A DNA stretch of 50,544 bases from Tubiluchus corallicola. Lineage: Eukaryota; Priapulida; Priapulimorpha; Priapulimorphida; Tubiluchidae. Under the pieces are notes generated by a model. The model saw only the letters and a program-made list of their open reading frames with translations. It was not told the origin of the DNA and did not search any database. The translations under genes and the position numbers were made by a program. Below are positions 42,501 to 50,544 of the stretch, one piece after another. Every line of letters begins with the position of its first letter. Within the stretch, counting starts at the first letter, position 1. The stretch covers positions 7,501 through 58,044 of the forward strand of contig JAQGDQ010001164.1 in NCBI GenBank assembly GCA_030141605.1, in the 5' to 3' direction.

Positions 42501-45500
42501 TGTTTCCATGTGTCTGTAAACGCTACGCGTGTTAACAAAACTCGCGGCGCTCTTTCTCCCATTTTTGGTGGCTGTTCGTGAAAATTGCAAGCAGTAATTT
42601 TTGGAAACCACGTCTCTGTGGAAATTTAAGTGTGATAACTACAGCTGCAGCATTAGCTTGTAGTTGTTCTATTAGACGGAGGTTTTGGGTGCTCAACATT
42701 TTGCACGGGAGAGAGCAGTATCGCAGGTATCATCGTATAGTAAAATAACTGCAGTTAGATGCACAACACATAACTACCGTATTTTCCTATGTATAAGAGA
42801 CCCTTGTGTATAAGAGACCCCTTCAATTTTTAGGCAAAAATTCTGGAAAAAAGTTTTTTGGTAATGAATAACTTTATTCATCATAGAAATTATTAAATTC
42901 CTTATCACTCTCATCAAAAATATCAACTGGAGTCAGACCTTCAGCAATTCCAGCCAGTTCATCATCAGAGGAGTCATTCTGCTCAAAAATGGCATTGTCC
43001 TCTGTGCCGTCCATGGCATTGGAGATGCCACACTTCTTGAAAGATTTAATAATGACCTCTGGCTTTACACCATTTTATTTCTTTAAAATCATTAGTGTCA
43101 CAATTTATGCATCTTATTGAAAAGACTTACTCCCATGTATAAGAGACCCCCTATTTTTAAGGTGAAAATTCTGAGCAAAAAAGGGTCTCTTATACGCGGG
43201 AAAATACGGTATATGCTTCTTCCACCTCTCAAAAACTCAGATAGAAAAAATATTATTGTTTACAGGTCCTAAAGTGACCAAAACTCACCTATCTAGAATT
43301 TTCAGAAAGCTAAATAGCGAAAATGGTCACCGGAAACTTGAAAACTCGCTATAATCACCTAGGCAATGGTGGTTTCTCGTCTGCGTATTGCCGCGCGATG
43401 TGTAATCGGATGATACACGAGCCACTCTTTCTACCCTTTTGAACATTCTTTTATCCATCATTTCTGTCCTTACTTTGCACAACTCATTTTTTTAAATTGC
43501 CTAAAAACCTTCGGTTTTTTTGTTCTTTTTTTTCTCATTATTTGGATGTTTTTATAATGGTGCAAGCACCTAACAAGTTTTACTTCTGGTTCTTGGCATT
43601 TATTATATGCATGCTGTCATATCAAAATATAATCATTATTATTAATATCCATTTTTCCCAGTGTTTCTTGTTATTTTGTATTTGTATTTACACTTCCAAA
43701 TAAATTTATTATTATTATTAGATAGTGATCACGTTTGAATGAATACGATCACGCATCACGTACACGTGGATTGACAATATAAAGTAATTTAAACTTGCTT
43801 TAACAGTGACCGTAACCTCAAGTACATTACCGCAATGTTATGCGTTAACGGGTCATTACTAATATTGTCCGGAAATATTTTGACTGCCTTGTGAACGAGT
43901 TCCTTTCGATTTACTACTTTACAGAAATCATGTTGAGTTTCATTACTGAAATGTGTCTTTTATTCCTGTTTAGGTGAACGATGAAGCGTCAACGACTGCC
44001 GGGGGTCGTCTAACTAACGCGGCTGGTCGAGAAGCGGAAACGCGTTCACGTAGCGCTTCGGTGAATTATAGAAAACAGCTGCCTACTAAATCTGTCACAG
44101 CTGTAAACGAGACTGTTCAAAATTGTGCTTCTACAGGTGCAATAACTCGGAATTTTACTTTTGCAAGTACCAAAACAGTTGCAAATAAGAGGAAACAATT
44201 TCTTGAACGCTTCGTAGACAATATATCTACAAATGTGAAAACGTGTGACAGTGTGACAACTCCGAAAAGTAGTCCAAGTGCGAGCGGCCAGAATTGTGTA
44301 GTTACAAGTGCAAAGAATAACAGTTATGCAGGTACAAATGCAAGAACTCAAACGTGCGTAATTACAAGTGCAAAAACTAACAGTTACACCGTTACAAGTG
44401 CAAGAACTGATGGTTGTGTAATTGCAAGTGCAAAAGCTAACAGTTACACCGTTACAAGTGCAAGAACTGATGGTTGTGTAATTGCAAGTGCAAAAGCTAA
44501 CAGTTACACCGTTACAAGTGCAAGAACTGATGGTTGTGTAATTGCAAGTGCAAAAGCTAACAGTTACACCGTTACAAGTGCAAGAACTGATGGTTGTGTA
44601 ATTGCAAGTGCAAAAACTAACAGTTACACCGTTACAAGTGCAAGAACTGATTGTCGTGTAATTACAAGTGCAAGCACTCAAACTTGTGCAGCTACAAGTG
44701 CGAAAAGTGACAATTGTACGGTCATCGGTGTAAAAACTCGTAACGTCGCAGTTTCCTGCGAATCTTCCGAAACGTGCAGCATTTCGTCTTCGGAAAATGA
44801 CGATTCGCTAACAGAATTTAACAAGATACTTGCGGCGGGAAAGCGAGTGGCATCGAACGAACGAGACGCGACCAAAACGCGTTGTGTAAAAGATCGCTCG
44901 CGATCGTCCGACGTTGTTATAACGACTTGCAGTCGGTTGTCTCTAACTGCTGTGCTGTCAACAGCCACTAACTCATTCGCAAGCAGCTCATTAGATTGTA
45001 GTCCAGTGTTAGTTGCTTCTTGTGTATCACCGGTTGTTACATCAAGCGATAAACTCTCTCACAATGTTCAAGTTGTTCCCAGTGTAAATCCTTCCAGAAA
45101 CTTTGCGACTGTAACGTTTGACCTCTCCGGAAGGTCCGTGCAATCTGTGCTTTCGTCGACCAATCGTGACAAAGTTGCTCAGTTTCCGACAAACTCAAAA
45201 GAGCAAGGATTGGTCTTTCCAAAAACGGTGCAGAAAAACTTCCTTCGGTTTACGTCGCCGTCTTCTTTGGAGCGGACGAGACTGCCGGTTTCGGAAAGCT
45301 CGCAGACGAACCCGACGCGTGTCGATTTTGCGGCCAGTCCTGCGGCGGCGTCAACCGTCAAGTATACCGTTGCTACCTCATTTTTAAACCAAACGACATT
45401 CGCTGCGGCGCAGTCGAGTGCAGTTGACAACTTCGTATTACCTGCAAAGTTTGTGTCGCGGTCAGAAGGTTTGTGCCCAACGACCGGTCTTCGACAGCAG

Positions 45501-48500
45501 ATGACTGTCAACATGTATCAACAACAAAACACGGCCTTGCAGCAGGCCCTGATGAACGTACAGTCCCCGCAGGCATCTAATGTGACACAATTACAAACTA
45601 GCCGTGCGGAAACTGCTGTGTCTCCTATGCAAACAGGCAAACCCGTACAACAGTACAGCACCGGCGTACAGCAAACTCATTTTGTAACTCAGTCTAACTA
45701 TGTGCAAGGCAGTGTTGCCACCTCGCAGTCAATAGCAACTATTGTTCAGCAGCACTTGACCGGCAACACAAAGGCTGTGCCGGCGCAGCACATGCCCGTG
45801 AAAAAACGGCAACGGAACGTGCATCAAACTGCCGTCGAAACTCTAGTCGGTGCTAGTGCGCAAGCTCAACAATTTAATAATGGTAGTCAGCAACAGTACG
45901 GCTCTCATCAGCAGTTTGGCTATGGTGTTGCAAGTAATCAAAGCTCGAAATTGCAGCATCAGCAGCCATCAAATGGTCAAAGCATAAAATCTACTCCGTT
46001 GCAGCACCAGCAGCCGTTGCAATCTTCACCCAGTGTGCCACAAATGGTATGTGACAGCTTAATTGATATTTCCTTGTTAGTTTATTTCTACGTCCATCTG
46101 TTCTTAATTTTGGTTAACTCATGACATTAGTTAACAGCTTCAGGACCACGAGGGTTTGTTGCACTGCTCTCACTAAGCAAAGATTACATTATATTTGATA
46201 ATTTTTATAGGTTTCTACTCCTCACACAATGGATTTTCATGCAAAATTATATATGAAATACATTTGCTTTCCTTAGACGAATTAAAAATTGATTTTTGAT
46301 GAAAAAATTGAAAAAAGCTTTCAGTAACTGCAGTGTTTGCACAGTAACAAACTACAGTTTCCCTTGCATGAAATCAGCTAATGCAGAAATTTTTTACTAT
46401 CAATACACAACAGTCTGAGACAGTTTGGCCTCAAGTCTGTTCATTTTTAAGGAGAAATGCTTGTTAAAAGATGAAACGATCCTTATTTGTCCGTGGCTGA
46501 TCAGTTGGTTTTTCCTGGGATTGCAGCGGAACATTGTACAGCTTGGGCTGTAGCAAACAGGCGATCAATAAATTAGTGTGTACGATCAGCAAGTGAACAC
46601 CAGACTAAGCTACTCAACAGGCTAAGTTGGAGTACCTGAAGAGGGCATGTTTTTCCTTAATTTTATCCAATTAAATCTCTTATAAATGTTTAAACAAATA
46701 ACATTGTTGGGAGCCGAGTGGACCACTGAGCCAAGTAGACCAATTGGTTTTACCGGAAGTGGTCTACTTGGCTCAGTGGTCCACTCGGCTCCCTACAAGC
46801 ATGATTGGATAGCCGAGATTCTCTTGAATAGAACAGCACTTAATTTGTCATCAATTAGTTATGTCTGTGCTCATACAGTAGCGATGTTATGACCCGCCTG
46901 CCGATTTAAATTTAAGCGCCAGGTTGGCTTCTCACCTGTGTTCTGTACTTGCTTTTGACCTAGTTAGTTAGAGTTGTTATTGAGGTGGAAGTAATGTTGG
47001 CTGCTCAGGATGACAGCCCTGATGTTTTATTTTTGTTAATTTGTGTTTACTGGCAATAAAAATGAAGTAATGTTGGAAATGCATCTCCGTTTATTCACCA
47101 TGTTTTGTGTAACCAATTCCAACTCATAGCAAAGTGGGGGCTCGAAGCCGGAATGAATCAACCGACGAGTTGCAATGAATTTCGTCTGGACGCTTTTCGT
47201 CTTAATTACTGTGCAACGTCACGATGAATTTTTTTTCTGTTGATGCTAAAGCTTAATTCCACGGTTAATAAAGCTGACAATGGACAAACTGTAAGTTTAC
47301 GGCTCATTGTTCTACACAGTAACTGTTTGATGTCGTCTGATTTATCATCATATCAAGTATGAACTGTCTCTGTCTGTCTGTCTGTCTGTCAATGTCTGGA
47401 AATATTCGCATATTCGCTCATTGGAAAATTCCGAATTATTGAGAAATGCTTCTAACACGCGGAAGTATACAAACTTCATACTAATATAAAGCATCTCTAA
47501 AGTACATGAGAAATGTGTAGAGGTCACGAAGTTCTGTTGCTACAAGTGATAACATTATGAATAATGTTTCGACAAACGTTATACTTGAATTCAGGATTAT
47601 GCTCTTGTGAATTTCTGGGTAAAAACGAGACAAGTTTCATTCTGCGTTTGCGTTGCAGGAATTCTGCATAAAATACTGTGGGTAACAATCGTCTGTATTT
47701 GCTGGAAGTAGCTGCGTTTGACTAGGGATAACGACCTTGAGGCTACAAGCGTGTATGTATAGGTCGGGGGCTACTGTCAAGTCGTCGCACGTATCTACAG
47801 ATTAGTACAAGCTATACCGGAACTTGTATCACGTGAGGAAGCCAGCTAGACAAGTAGGGCATTGGACAGAGATGTTTCCACACAAGTTTTGTAGTAGTAA
47901 AAGAAAAACGAATGATATTTATTGGACTCATTGATTTTGTTAATGCAGTTTGGTGAACAATCGCAATCTTGTTAATTATCACCTAACGCTTTCTTTTACT
48001 AGGCTAATTGCACTACTATTGTTACGCTTACGTGTGCTCCCCCACAGATAACTTGCGCAAGATGTGCCTAATTAGTATTGTTGAAAGTTAAGTATTGTAC
48101 AGTACGTTGTGTAGCTAGTTGGTAGGCTTGTGTCATAAAGTTATATTTACGGACGAGCACTTTGTTATGAGTTGGAATTGGTTACACAAAACATGGTGAA
48201 CGAACGGAGATGCATTTGCGACATTACTTCATTTTTATTGCCAGTAAACACAAATTAACAAAAATAAAACATCAGGGCTGTCATCCTGAGCAGCCGACAT
48301 TACTTCCACCTCAATAACAACTCTAACTAACTAGGTCAAAAGCAAGTACAGAACACAGGTGAGAAGCCAACCTGGCGCTTAAATTTAAATCGGCAGGCGG
48401 GTCATAACAGCAGAAAAATCATAGGTCTTAGAAGACCTATTTTGAATGATGTGGTCTTGAAGGAGTTAACCATTTAGTACTGCGCAAAGTTTAATCATTT

Positions 48501-50544
48501 TACCAGAGACACTATCAATATGTTCATGTTGGATTTAATAGTGCTAGCTACCTGTTTAAACTCACACATTAACTTATTGCCAGAAAGAGTTGCAAGTATT
48601 ACTTGACGAATGGCGATGTAAGATTTCCATGTTAACATATTGATTAAATTGGGTTCATCTGGGGAATTCAGATGCTTAGATGATGAGGATTTTTGTTTTG
48701 CATTTTGTCACGATGTTCGCCATTTTGTAAAGTGCCACCAGACATAACTAATGGCATGGTTTTTTTGTTTTTTGTGTTTTTTCGCAGTCGGTTAACAGTT
48801 AAACTAGAGAGAGGAGGAAGTGATCGCCACTTTATGATACACGAGTCCTCTTACCGTAGTGGTGCTCAGTTTGTTAAAGGACAAGAACGGGGGTACCTGA
48901 AGTAGATGTCAGAAAAATCGCCTTAAAAAATTATATTACTTTATGGCAATTTTGTGCGTATATCTTGCTCGCACTGAAAGGAATTTTTGTTTGCTTCATC
49001 TTAAATCTCCTGCAATACTCTTCTGACCTACACCATTACATGACGTCATGTAAACACCACGTAATGCAAGGGAAGAAACAGAAATGTTAAATTATGTCTT
49101 AAAAAAACTTTCCATGCAAAGTCATGTTGCTTAGCATTTCGCTTACCTGCTTGAAAGACTTATGTTGTAACTAGAAAAGAAAGTATTAATTATTTAAAAA
49201 TTTTTTTAGTAATTGGTAAAATGTCGTTGACTCACCCTCCGTGTGCATCATTCGCTAACCAAAAACGTAGTTTTAATCTTATTGACAAGATACAGTAATT
49301 TTAAATTTTGCTTAGCAACAATGTATGCTACGAATGCTCTGATCATTTTTTCAAATTTTACTCAGTGTTATCTAAACTTGTTTCACACGACCTACCACTA
49401 AAATGGCTGTGTCTAACTGTCATCGGGGGAGTTTACATTTACATATTTTATACAGCGTTACTGCCGACACAAGCCCTGCATGCAAAAACACAGTGTGTGA
49501 GCGGCATAAAATTTCAAGACGAATTTTTTAAGCTTCGTGTAAGTGGAGGGTTTTCTTGTGTTTTAAAGGAAAGATCAACTCTTTTTGGAAGTTTGGCTTA
49601 TTTCAATGTTTGGAAAAGATGTTTGAAGAATTTGTAACAAAAGTGTGTTGGGTGCACCGCCGCCCTGTAATTAGCTTAATCACTTTAAGATCGCATTCAT
49701 TTCATGCTTCGAGGTTCCCATTCTGAAAGCCCATTCTTTCACCAATGGCATTACTCATCAGCTGAATAAAAACAGCTGCTGTCAAGTTTAAAAGACTTAA
49801 GTTTTTGTAAAACCTTTGCCATGCTTTTCTTAGTTTAAGTGGACGTAGTAAAATAAACTCACATGCTAAATGACTTGTTCTTTAAATTCAAATTATTGAA
49901 CGATAACAAATTGATTAATTGATTTTTACAGTCTTTTCATTTGACCTCTTCTTCACTTTTAGGTGACACACTCTCGCTGGGTGACTCCTACTCAAGCCGC
50001 ACCTCAAGGTTCCATTGTCAGCCAAGCAAGACCCGAGAATTTTCCGTCAGGCATTTTGATGAACACTGTCGATGAAATGCAGTCGTCTTCTTCAAATCTG
50101 GCAACATCGTCACCCGATCGAGAAAAGGAAATGATCGCGGCGAGCGCTGCGGCTTTGAAACGATACTTGTCATCGCTGAGTGACCCCACGGGAGATGATT
50201 CTTTTTCCGTGCAGAAAAGCGTTGCGCACCCACCCCCGGCTTACGATGCCCACCAACGCAGTAGTCTCAATGGACAGACGACTAATGTAGTTACTGCCAC
50301 GACCTCAAATGCTCAGTTATCATTGTGGGATCGTTTTAAACAGAACGCTGACTTCGCGCCATCGGCTTGGCCTTCGGACGTTGCACAAGTCCAGCATCGA
50401 AAGTCTAACAATCAGAATGTTTCTTCACAAGTGAATCAGTCTCGGGTTTCATTGGTTCGAAGTCAGTCTGGCAATTTTCCACCGCTATCTAGTGTCGTAA
50501 ATTCATACAATTCCAACTACAACCAACAGAGACAGTTACAGCCA
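27845..50544 (+). CDS. KDM3/JMJD1-type histone H3K9 demethylase, N-terminal 1214 residues (continues right)
   Basis: Ten exons: 27845-28009, 28490-28648, 32486-32602, 33589-33804, 34775-34859, 38074-38153, 39620-39683, 41604-41704, 43974-46046 and 49963-50544 (open at the edge). All have GT-AG boundaries and compatible phases. Exons 1-5 align in order with the N-terminus of KDM3A/B/JMJD1C: WRTGIVRAVS, VLVEFKGEPW, LLEKDLIW, NIWPAF, LLDDEPKFVDTSKAKLYK, ENGALRTAVEEW, GLGIRVQVYRP, WYTAVIVSVEENG and EDPRLVQIKI. The vertebrate equivalents form Tudor-like barrels. Exons 6-8 are basic, with PLKRKFDE as a likely nuclear signal. Exon 9 (residues 330-1020) is Ser/Thr-rich, has a 20-residue tandem repeat, a KKRQRN basic patch and a Gln-rich end. 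KDM3 enzymes remove H3K9me1/2 using Fe(II) and 2-oxoglutarate; those domains are outside the window, so activity is inferred. Acceptors of exons 4 and 8 are NAGNAG type. Confidence 0.9.
28717..28925. repeat. 70-bp tandem repeat, three copies, KDM3 intron 2
   Basis: GTTTTGACAAC recurs at 28733, 28803 and 28873, a strict 70-bp period. The unit includes GATTCTGGATCCTCCTCAGC. The array begins about 70 bases after the exon 2 donor. Confidence 0.92.
29612..29665 (+). mobile_element. Truncated left end of the CAGTGGCGGCTC hAT-like family
   Basis: Matches the start of 22332-22853 over the CAGTGGCGGCTC end and TGTATAGGTACTGTGGAACT, then diverges. No right end is found nearby. Confidence 0.6.
29710..30044. 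mobile_element. 335-bp terminal-inverted-repeat element
   Basis: Inverted arms of about 50 bp begin GTTCA, contain ATCTCGGTTTGC and CGACCTCG or GGACCTCG, and end TTTTACGGATA. An internal partial copy of the arm lies near 29838. No transposase frame. Part of its interior matches the 73-bp minisatellite of KDM3 intron 4. Confidence 0.55.
30290..30850 (+). repeat. Interspersed repeat family A copy, KDM3 intron 2
   Basis: Full order of family A landmarks, from an AAATCGAACCCAATTTGAAA-like end to AAAATCGTCCTGTTTTCC and CTTTAAA. Confidence 0.6.
31260..31945 (+). repeat. Interspersed repeat family C copy, KDM3 intron 2
   Basis: Contains AAAGCACAAGAAAAC, TCTAGTTACATAAGTCTTTC and AAATTGCTATAAAGTAATAT. 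The stretch 30950-31260 holds a partial second copy. No coding capacity. Confidence 0.5.
32617..33030. repeat. 75-bp tandem repeat, about 5.5 copies, KDM3 intron 3
   Basis: TAGGTGCAGATTGT recurs at 32656, 32731, 32806, 32881 and 32956, exactly every 75 bp. The unit holds the palindrome ACTGCTTAAAGCAGT in one copy and near-palindromes in others. The array begins about 15 bases after the exon 3 donor. Confidence 0.97.
33233..33470 (-). repeat. Family B fragment, inverted, KDM3 intron 3
   Basis: Reverse-complement match to 8450-8690: CTTGCCTATAAAAGTTAA, GGCAACTGAACACGGCTATT and CACAGTTTGTGCAATGGCAG. Confidence 0.55.
33866..34417. repeat. 73-bp tandem repeat, about 7 copies, KDM3 intron 4
   Basis: ATTAGACTCACGG (one GGCTC variant) recurs at 33880, 33953, 34026 and 34099 and onward, a 73-bp period. 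A spacer of about 30 bases interrupts it near 34310-34342. The array begins about 60 bases after the exon 4 donor. Units are contiguous, so this is not a CRISPR. Confidence 0.97.
36059..36548 (-). mobile_element. Tigger/pogo-like non-autonomous transposon, 490 bp, KDM3 intron 5
   Basis: Ends CAATGTTCCCTCAC and, inverted, CAGTGTTCCCTCGC. TA lies on the left and mutated TG on the right. An internally shortened relative of the 14358 and 39987 copies, inverted relative to the first. Confidence 0.75.
36719..37225 (+). repeat. Partial duplicate of KDM3 exon 5 between direct repeats
   Basis: 36822-37117 copies 34803-35098 at equal length (296 bp) with about eight differences: the last 57 bases of exon 5, its donor and following intron. 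It is flanked by near-identical 95-bp direct repeats at 36719-36814 and 37130-37225. The 5' part of the exon and its acceptor are missing. A weak AG at 36826-36827 would leave a 51-nt exon that keeps frame, but I treat the copy as non-functional. Confidence 0.85.
37269..37981. mobile_element. TTAA-flanked inverted-repeat element, KDM3 intron 5
   Basis: TTAA at both ends, with inverted CTTCAGGACC and GGTCCTGGAGGAG ends. Length 713 bp. A second copy at 46131-48469 shares its whole length apart from later insertions. The TTAA target suggests piggyBac mobilisation; no transposase is present. Confidence 0.65.
38893..39465 (-). mobile_element. 5S rRNA-derived SINE (SINE3-like), KDM3 intron 7
   Basis: On the minus strand, 39463-39344 (120 nt) follows 5S rRNA from GACTACGGCC through GTCTGATCACTGAAGTTAAG and TAGTACTTGTATGGGTGACC to GGAATACCAGGTGC and AGGCTT. 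This covers the internal pol III box A and box C regions. A body of about 440 bp follows and ends in an AAC/AC/AT simple tail at about 38912-38880. An (ATT)n run flanks the head. Several changes from functional 5S and the attached body make it a SINE, not a 5S gene. Confidence 0.85.
39472..39500. repeat. (ATT)n microsatellite
   Basis: About nine ATT units directly beside the 5S-derived head. Confidence 0.9.
39987..40628 (-). mobile_element. Tigger/pogo-like non-autonomous transposon, 642 bp, KDM3 intron 7
   Basis: TA on both sides, inverted CAGTGTTCCC ends. Near full-length match to 14358-15001 in inverted orientation. No transposase. Confidence 0.8.
40930..41310 (+). repeat. Interspersed repeat family B copy, KDM3 intron 7
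   Basis: Matches 8260-8640, including GTGAATCTACTAAGATTGGC, ACTGCAGTGTTAG and AATAGCTGTGTTCGGTTGCC. Confidence 0.65.
42045..42500. repeat. 56-bp minisatellite, KDM3 intron 8
   Basis: About eight copies of a unit of about 56 bp made of related sub-motifs GATCCGTAATG, GATCTGTAATGCGTG and AATGCGTGGTCTGT. His/Thr/Tyr-rich frames on the minus strand are artefacts of the repeat. Confidence 0.95.
42775..43211 (-). mobile_element. pogo/Tigger-related deletion derivative, KDM3 intron 8
   Basis: Inverted ends TACCGTATTTTCC, then GTATAAGAGACCC after three variable bases, about 30 bp each. The outer TA may be the target site. A further inverted GTATAAGAGACCCC block lies inside each end. It retains a transposase C-terminus at 42874-43068. 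Confidence 0.75.
42874..43068 (-). pseudogene. pogo/Tigger transposase C-terminal remnant
   Basis: The minus-strand frame (64 residues to the stop) begins VKPEVIIKSFKKCGISNAMD and continues into an acidic tail with DSSDDE. The SFKKCGISNA-type motif with following acidic residues is the end of pogo/Tigger transposases. A stop codon lies just upstream and the DDE core is gone. Confidence 0.7.
43212..43973. other. End of KDM3 intron 8, nothing recognised
   Basis: AT-rich intron with a short ATT run near 43706-43720, ending at the CTGTTTAG acceptor of exon 9. No second gene seen. Confidence 0.4.
44379..44678 (+). repeat. Coding 60-bp minisatellite in KDM3 exon 9
   Basis: Five units of 20 residues starting at 44379, type NSYTVTSARTDGCVIASAKA. 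The three 60-bp blocks of 44401-44580 are identical in DNA and the next differs by one base. Each unit is two related 10-residue halves ending TSAR and ASAK. More diverged units flank it (44281-44378, 44679-44720). Perfect DNA identity indicates recent expansion in frame. Confidence 0.97.
46709..46793. repeat. 85-bp hairpin insertion with perfect 34-bp arms
   Basis: Arms 46709-46742 and 46760-46793 are exact reverse complements, starting GGGAGCCGAGTGGACCAC, around a 17-base loop. It is absent from the paralogous element at 37269-37981. It may be a minimal foldback element. Confidence 0.9.
46885..48409. mobile_element. Two LTRs in inverted orientation around a 1-kb segment
   Basis: The arms, about 46885-47131 and inverted 48163-48409, are about 247 bp and highly similar. 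Each starts TGTTATGACCCG and ends CTCATAGCA or CTCATAACA, so each has TG...CA ends and a short inverted terminus. AATAAA lies inside (47055-47060). After the left arm comes TGGGGGCTCGAAGCCGG, like a tRNA primer-binding site. No gag or pol frame remains. Flanks GCGA and GCAGA resemble a 5-bp duplication of GCAGA in the empty-site paralogue near 37921. Confidence 0.7.
47368..47391. repeat. (TCTG)n microsatellite between the inverted LTRs
   Basis: About six TCTG units inside the 1-kb internal segment. Confidence 0.85.
48895..49440 (-). repeat. Interspersed repeat family C copy, KDM3 intron 9
   Basis: Inverted match to family C, with AATTATATTACTTTATGGCA and CTTACCTGCTTGAAAGACTT. No coding support for the open frame at 49308-49637. 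Confidence 0.5.
49660..49870. repeat. Relative of the 16880-17300 repeat, KDM3 intron 9
   Basis: Shares AATCACTTTAA-, TTTCATGCTT-, CATTCTGAAAG- and TTTCACCAATG-type blocks with 16870-17060, but has only one copy of the 24-bp unit. Confidence 0.45.

Larger units (their letters stand above)
46131..48469. mobile_element. TTAA-flanked element disrupted by two insertions, KDM3 intron 9
   Basis: Second copy of the 37269-37981 element, with TTAA at 46131-46134 and 48466-48469. Against that copy it has gained a hairpin at 46709-46793 and a 1.5-kb LTR-containing insertion at 46885-48409. Confidence 0.75.

Noticed and set aside
41985-42611. 208-codon and 173-codon His/Thr/Tyr-rich minus-strand frames
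   Set aside because: They are translations of the 56-bp minisatellite in two frames.
44046-44681. 211-codon Cys/Thr-rich minus-strand frame resembling a cysteine-rich repeat protein
   Set aside because: Antisense to KDM3 exon 9; the sense frame joins neighbouring exons in phase and belongs to a recognised family.
46686-46892. 68-codon frame across the hairpin
   Set aside because: Created by the hairpin insertion inside a transposon copy; no homology.
49308-49637. 109-codon plus-strand frame with a hydrophobic segment
   Set aside because: Lies largely in an inverted family C repeat within KDM3 intron 9, with no matching frame in other copies.

Overview
The window is nuclear DNA from a multicellular animal, most likely an invertebrate whose phylum I cannot fix. 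It is AT-rich, has spliced genes with GT-AG introns up to about 4 kb, and is packed with animal-type transposons (hAT, Tigger/pogo, TTAA-flanked elements, CR1-like and other LINE tails, a 5S rRNA-derived SINE, LTR sequences) and microsatellites. I see no bacterial or organellar genes.

Four gene models can be supported. (1) A small two-exon minus-strand gene at 2140-2582 encodes a 117-residue Arg/Ser-rich basic protein resembling sperm nuclear basic proteins, with CRE-like sites and an RFX X-box just upstream. (2) Four exons at 8056-14160 (+) encode methylmalonyl-CoA epimerase without its mitochondrial leader; intron 1 uses a GC donor. (3) 18890-21163 (+) is one uninterrupted 757-codon frame for a secreted mosaic serine protease: signal peptide, three Ig domains, a CCP-like module and a trypsin-fold domain. 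(4) From 27845 to the right edge (+), ten exons encode the first 1214 residues of a KDM3/JMJD1-type histone H3K9 demethylase; its zinc finger and JmjC domain lie beyond the window.

Layout: 1-2100 repeat copy, (ACT)n tract and AT-rich spacer; 2140-2770 basic-protein gene and promoter; 2770-8055 intergenic repeats; 8056-14160 epimerase gene with a hAT element nested in a hAT element; 14160-18890 Tigger, TTAA-flanked and LINE remnants; 18890-21730 protease; 21.8-27.7 kb hAT, CR1-like and LINE fragments, low-complexity arrays and a foldback; 27.8-50.5 kb KDM3. Three KDM3 introns carry minisatellites close to their 5' splice sites, intron 5 holds a partial copy of exon 5, intron 7 a 5S-derived SINE and a Tigger element, and intron 9 a TTAA element broken by a hairpin insertion and by LTRs in inverted orientation.

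The genes do not form a functional pathway: propionate catabolism, extracellular proteolysis, chromatin demethylation and possibly sperm chromatin packaging. All family names come from reading motifs by eye; no searches were run.
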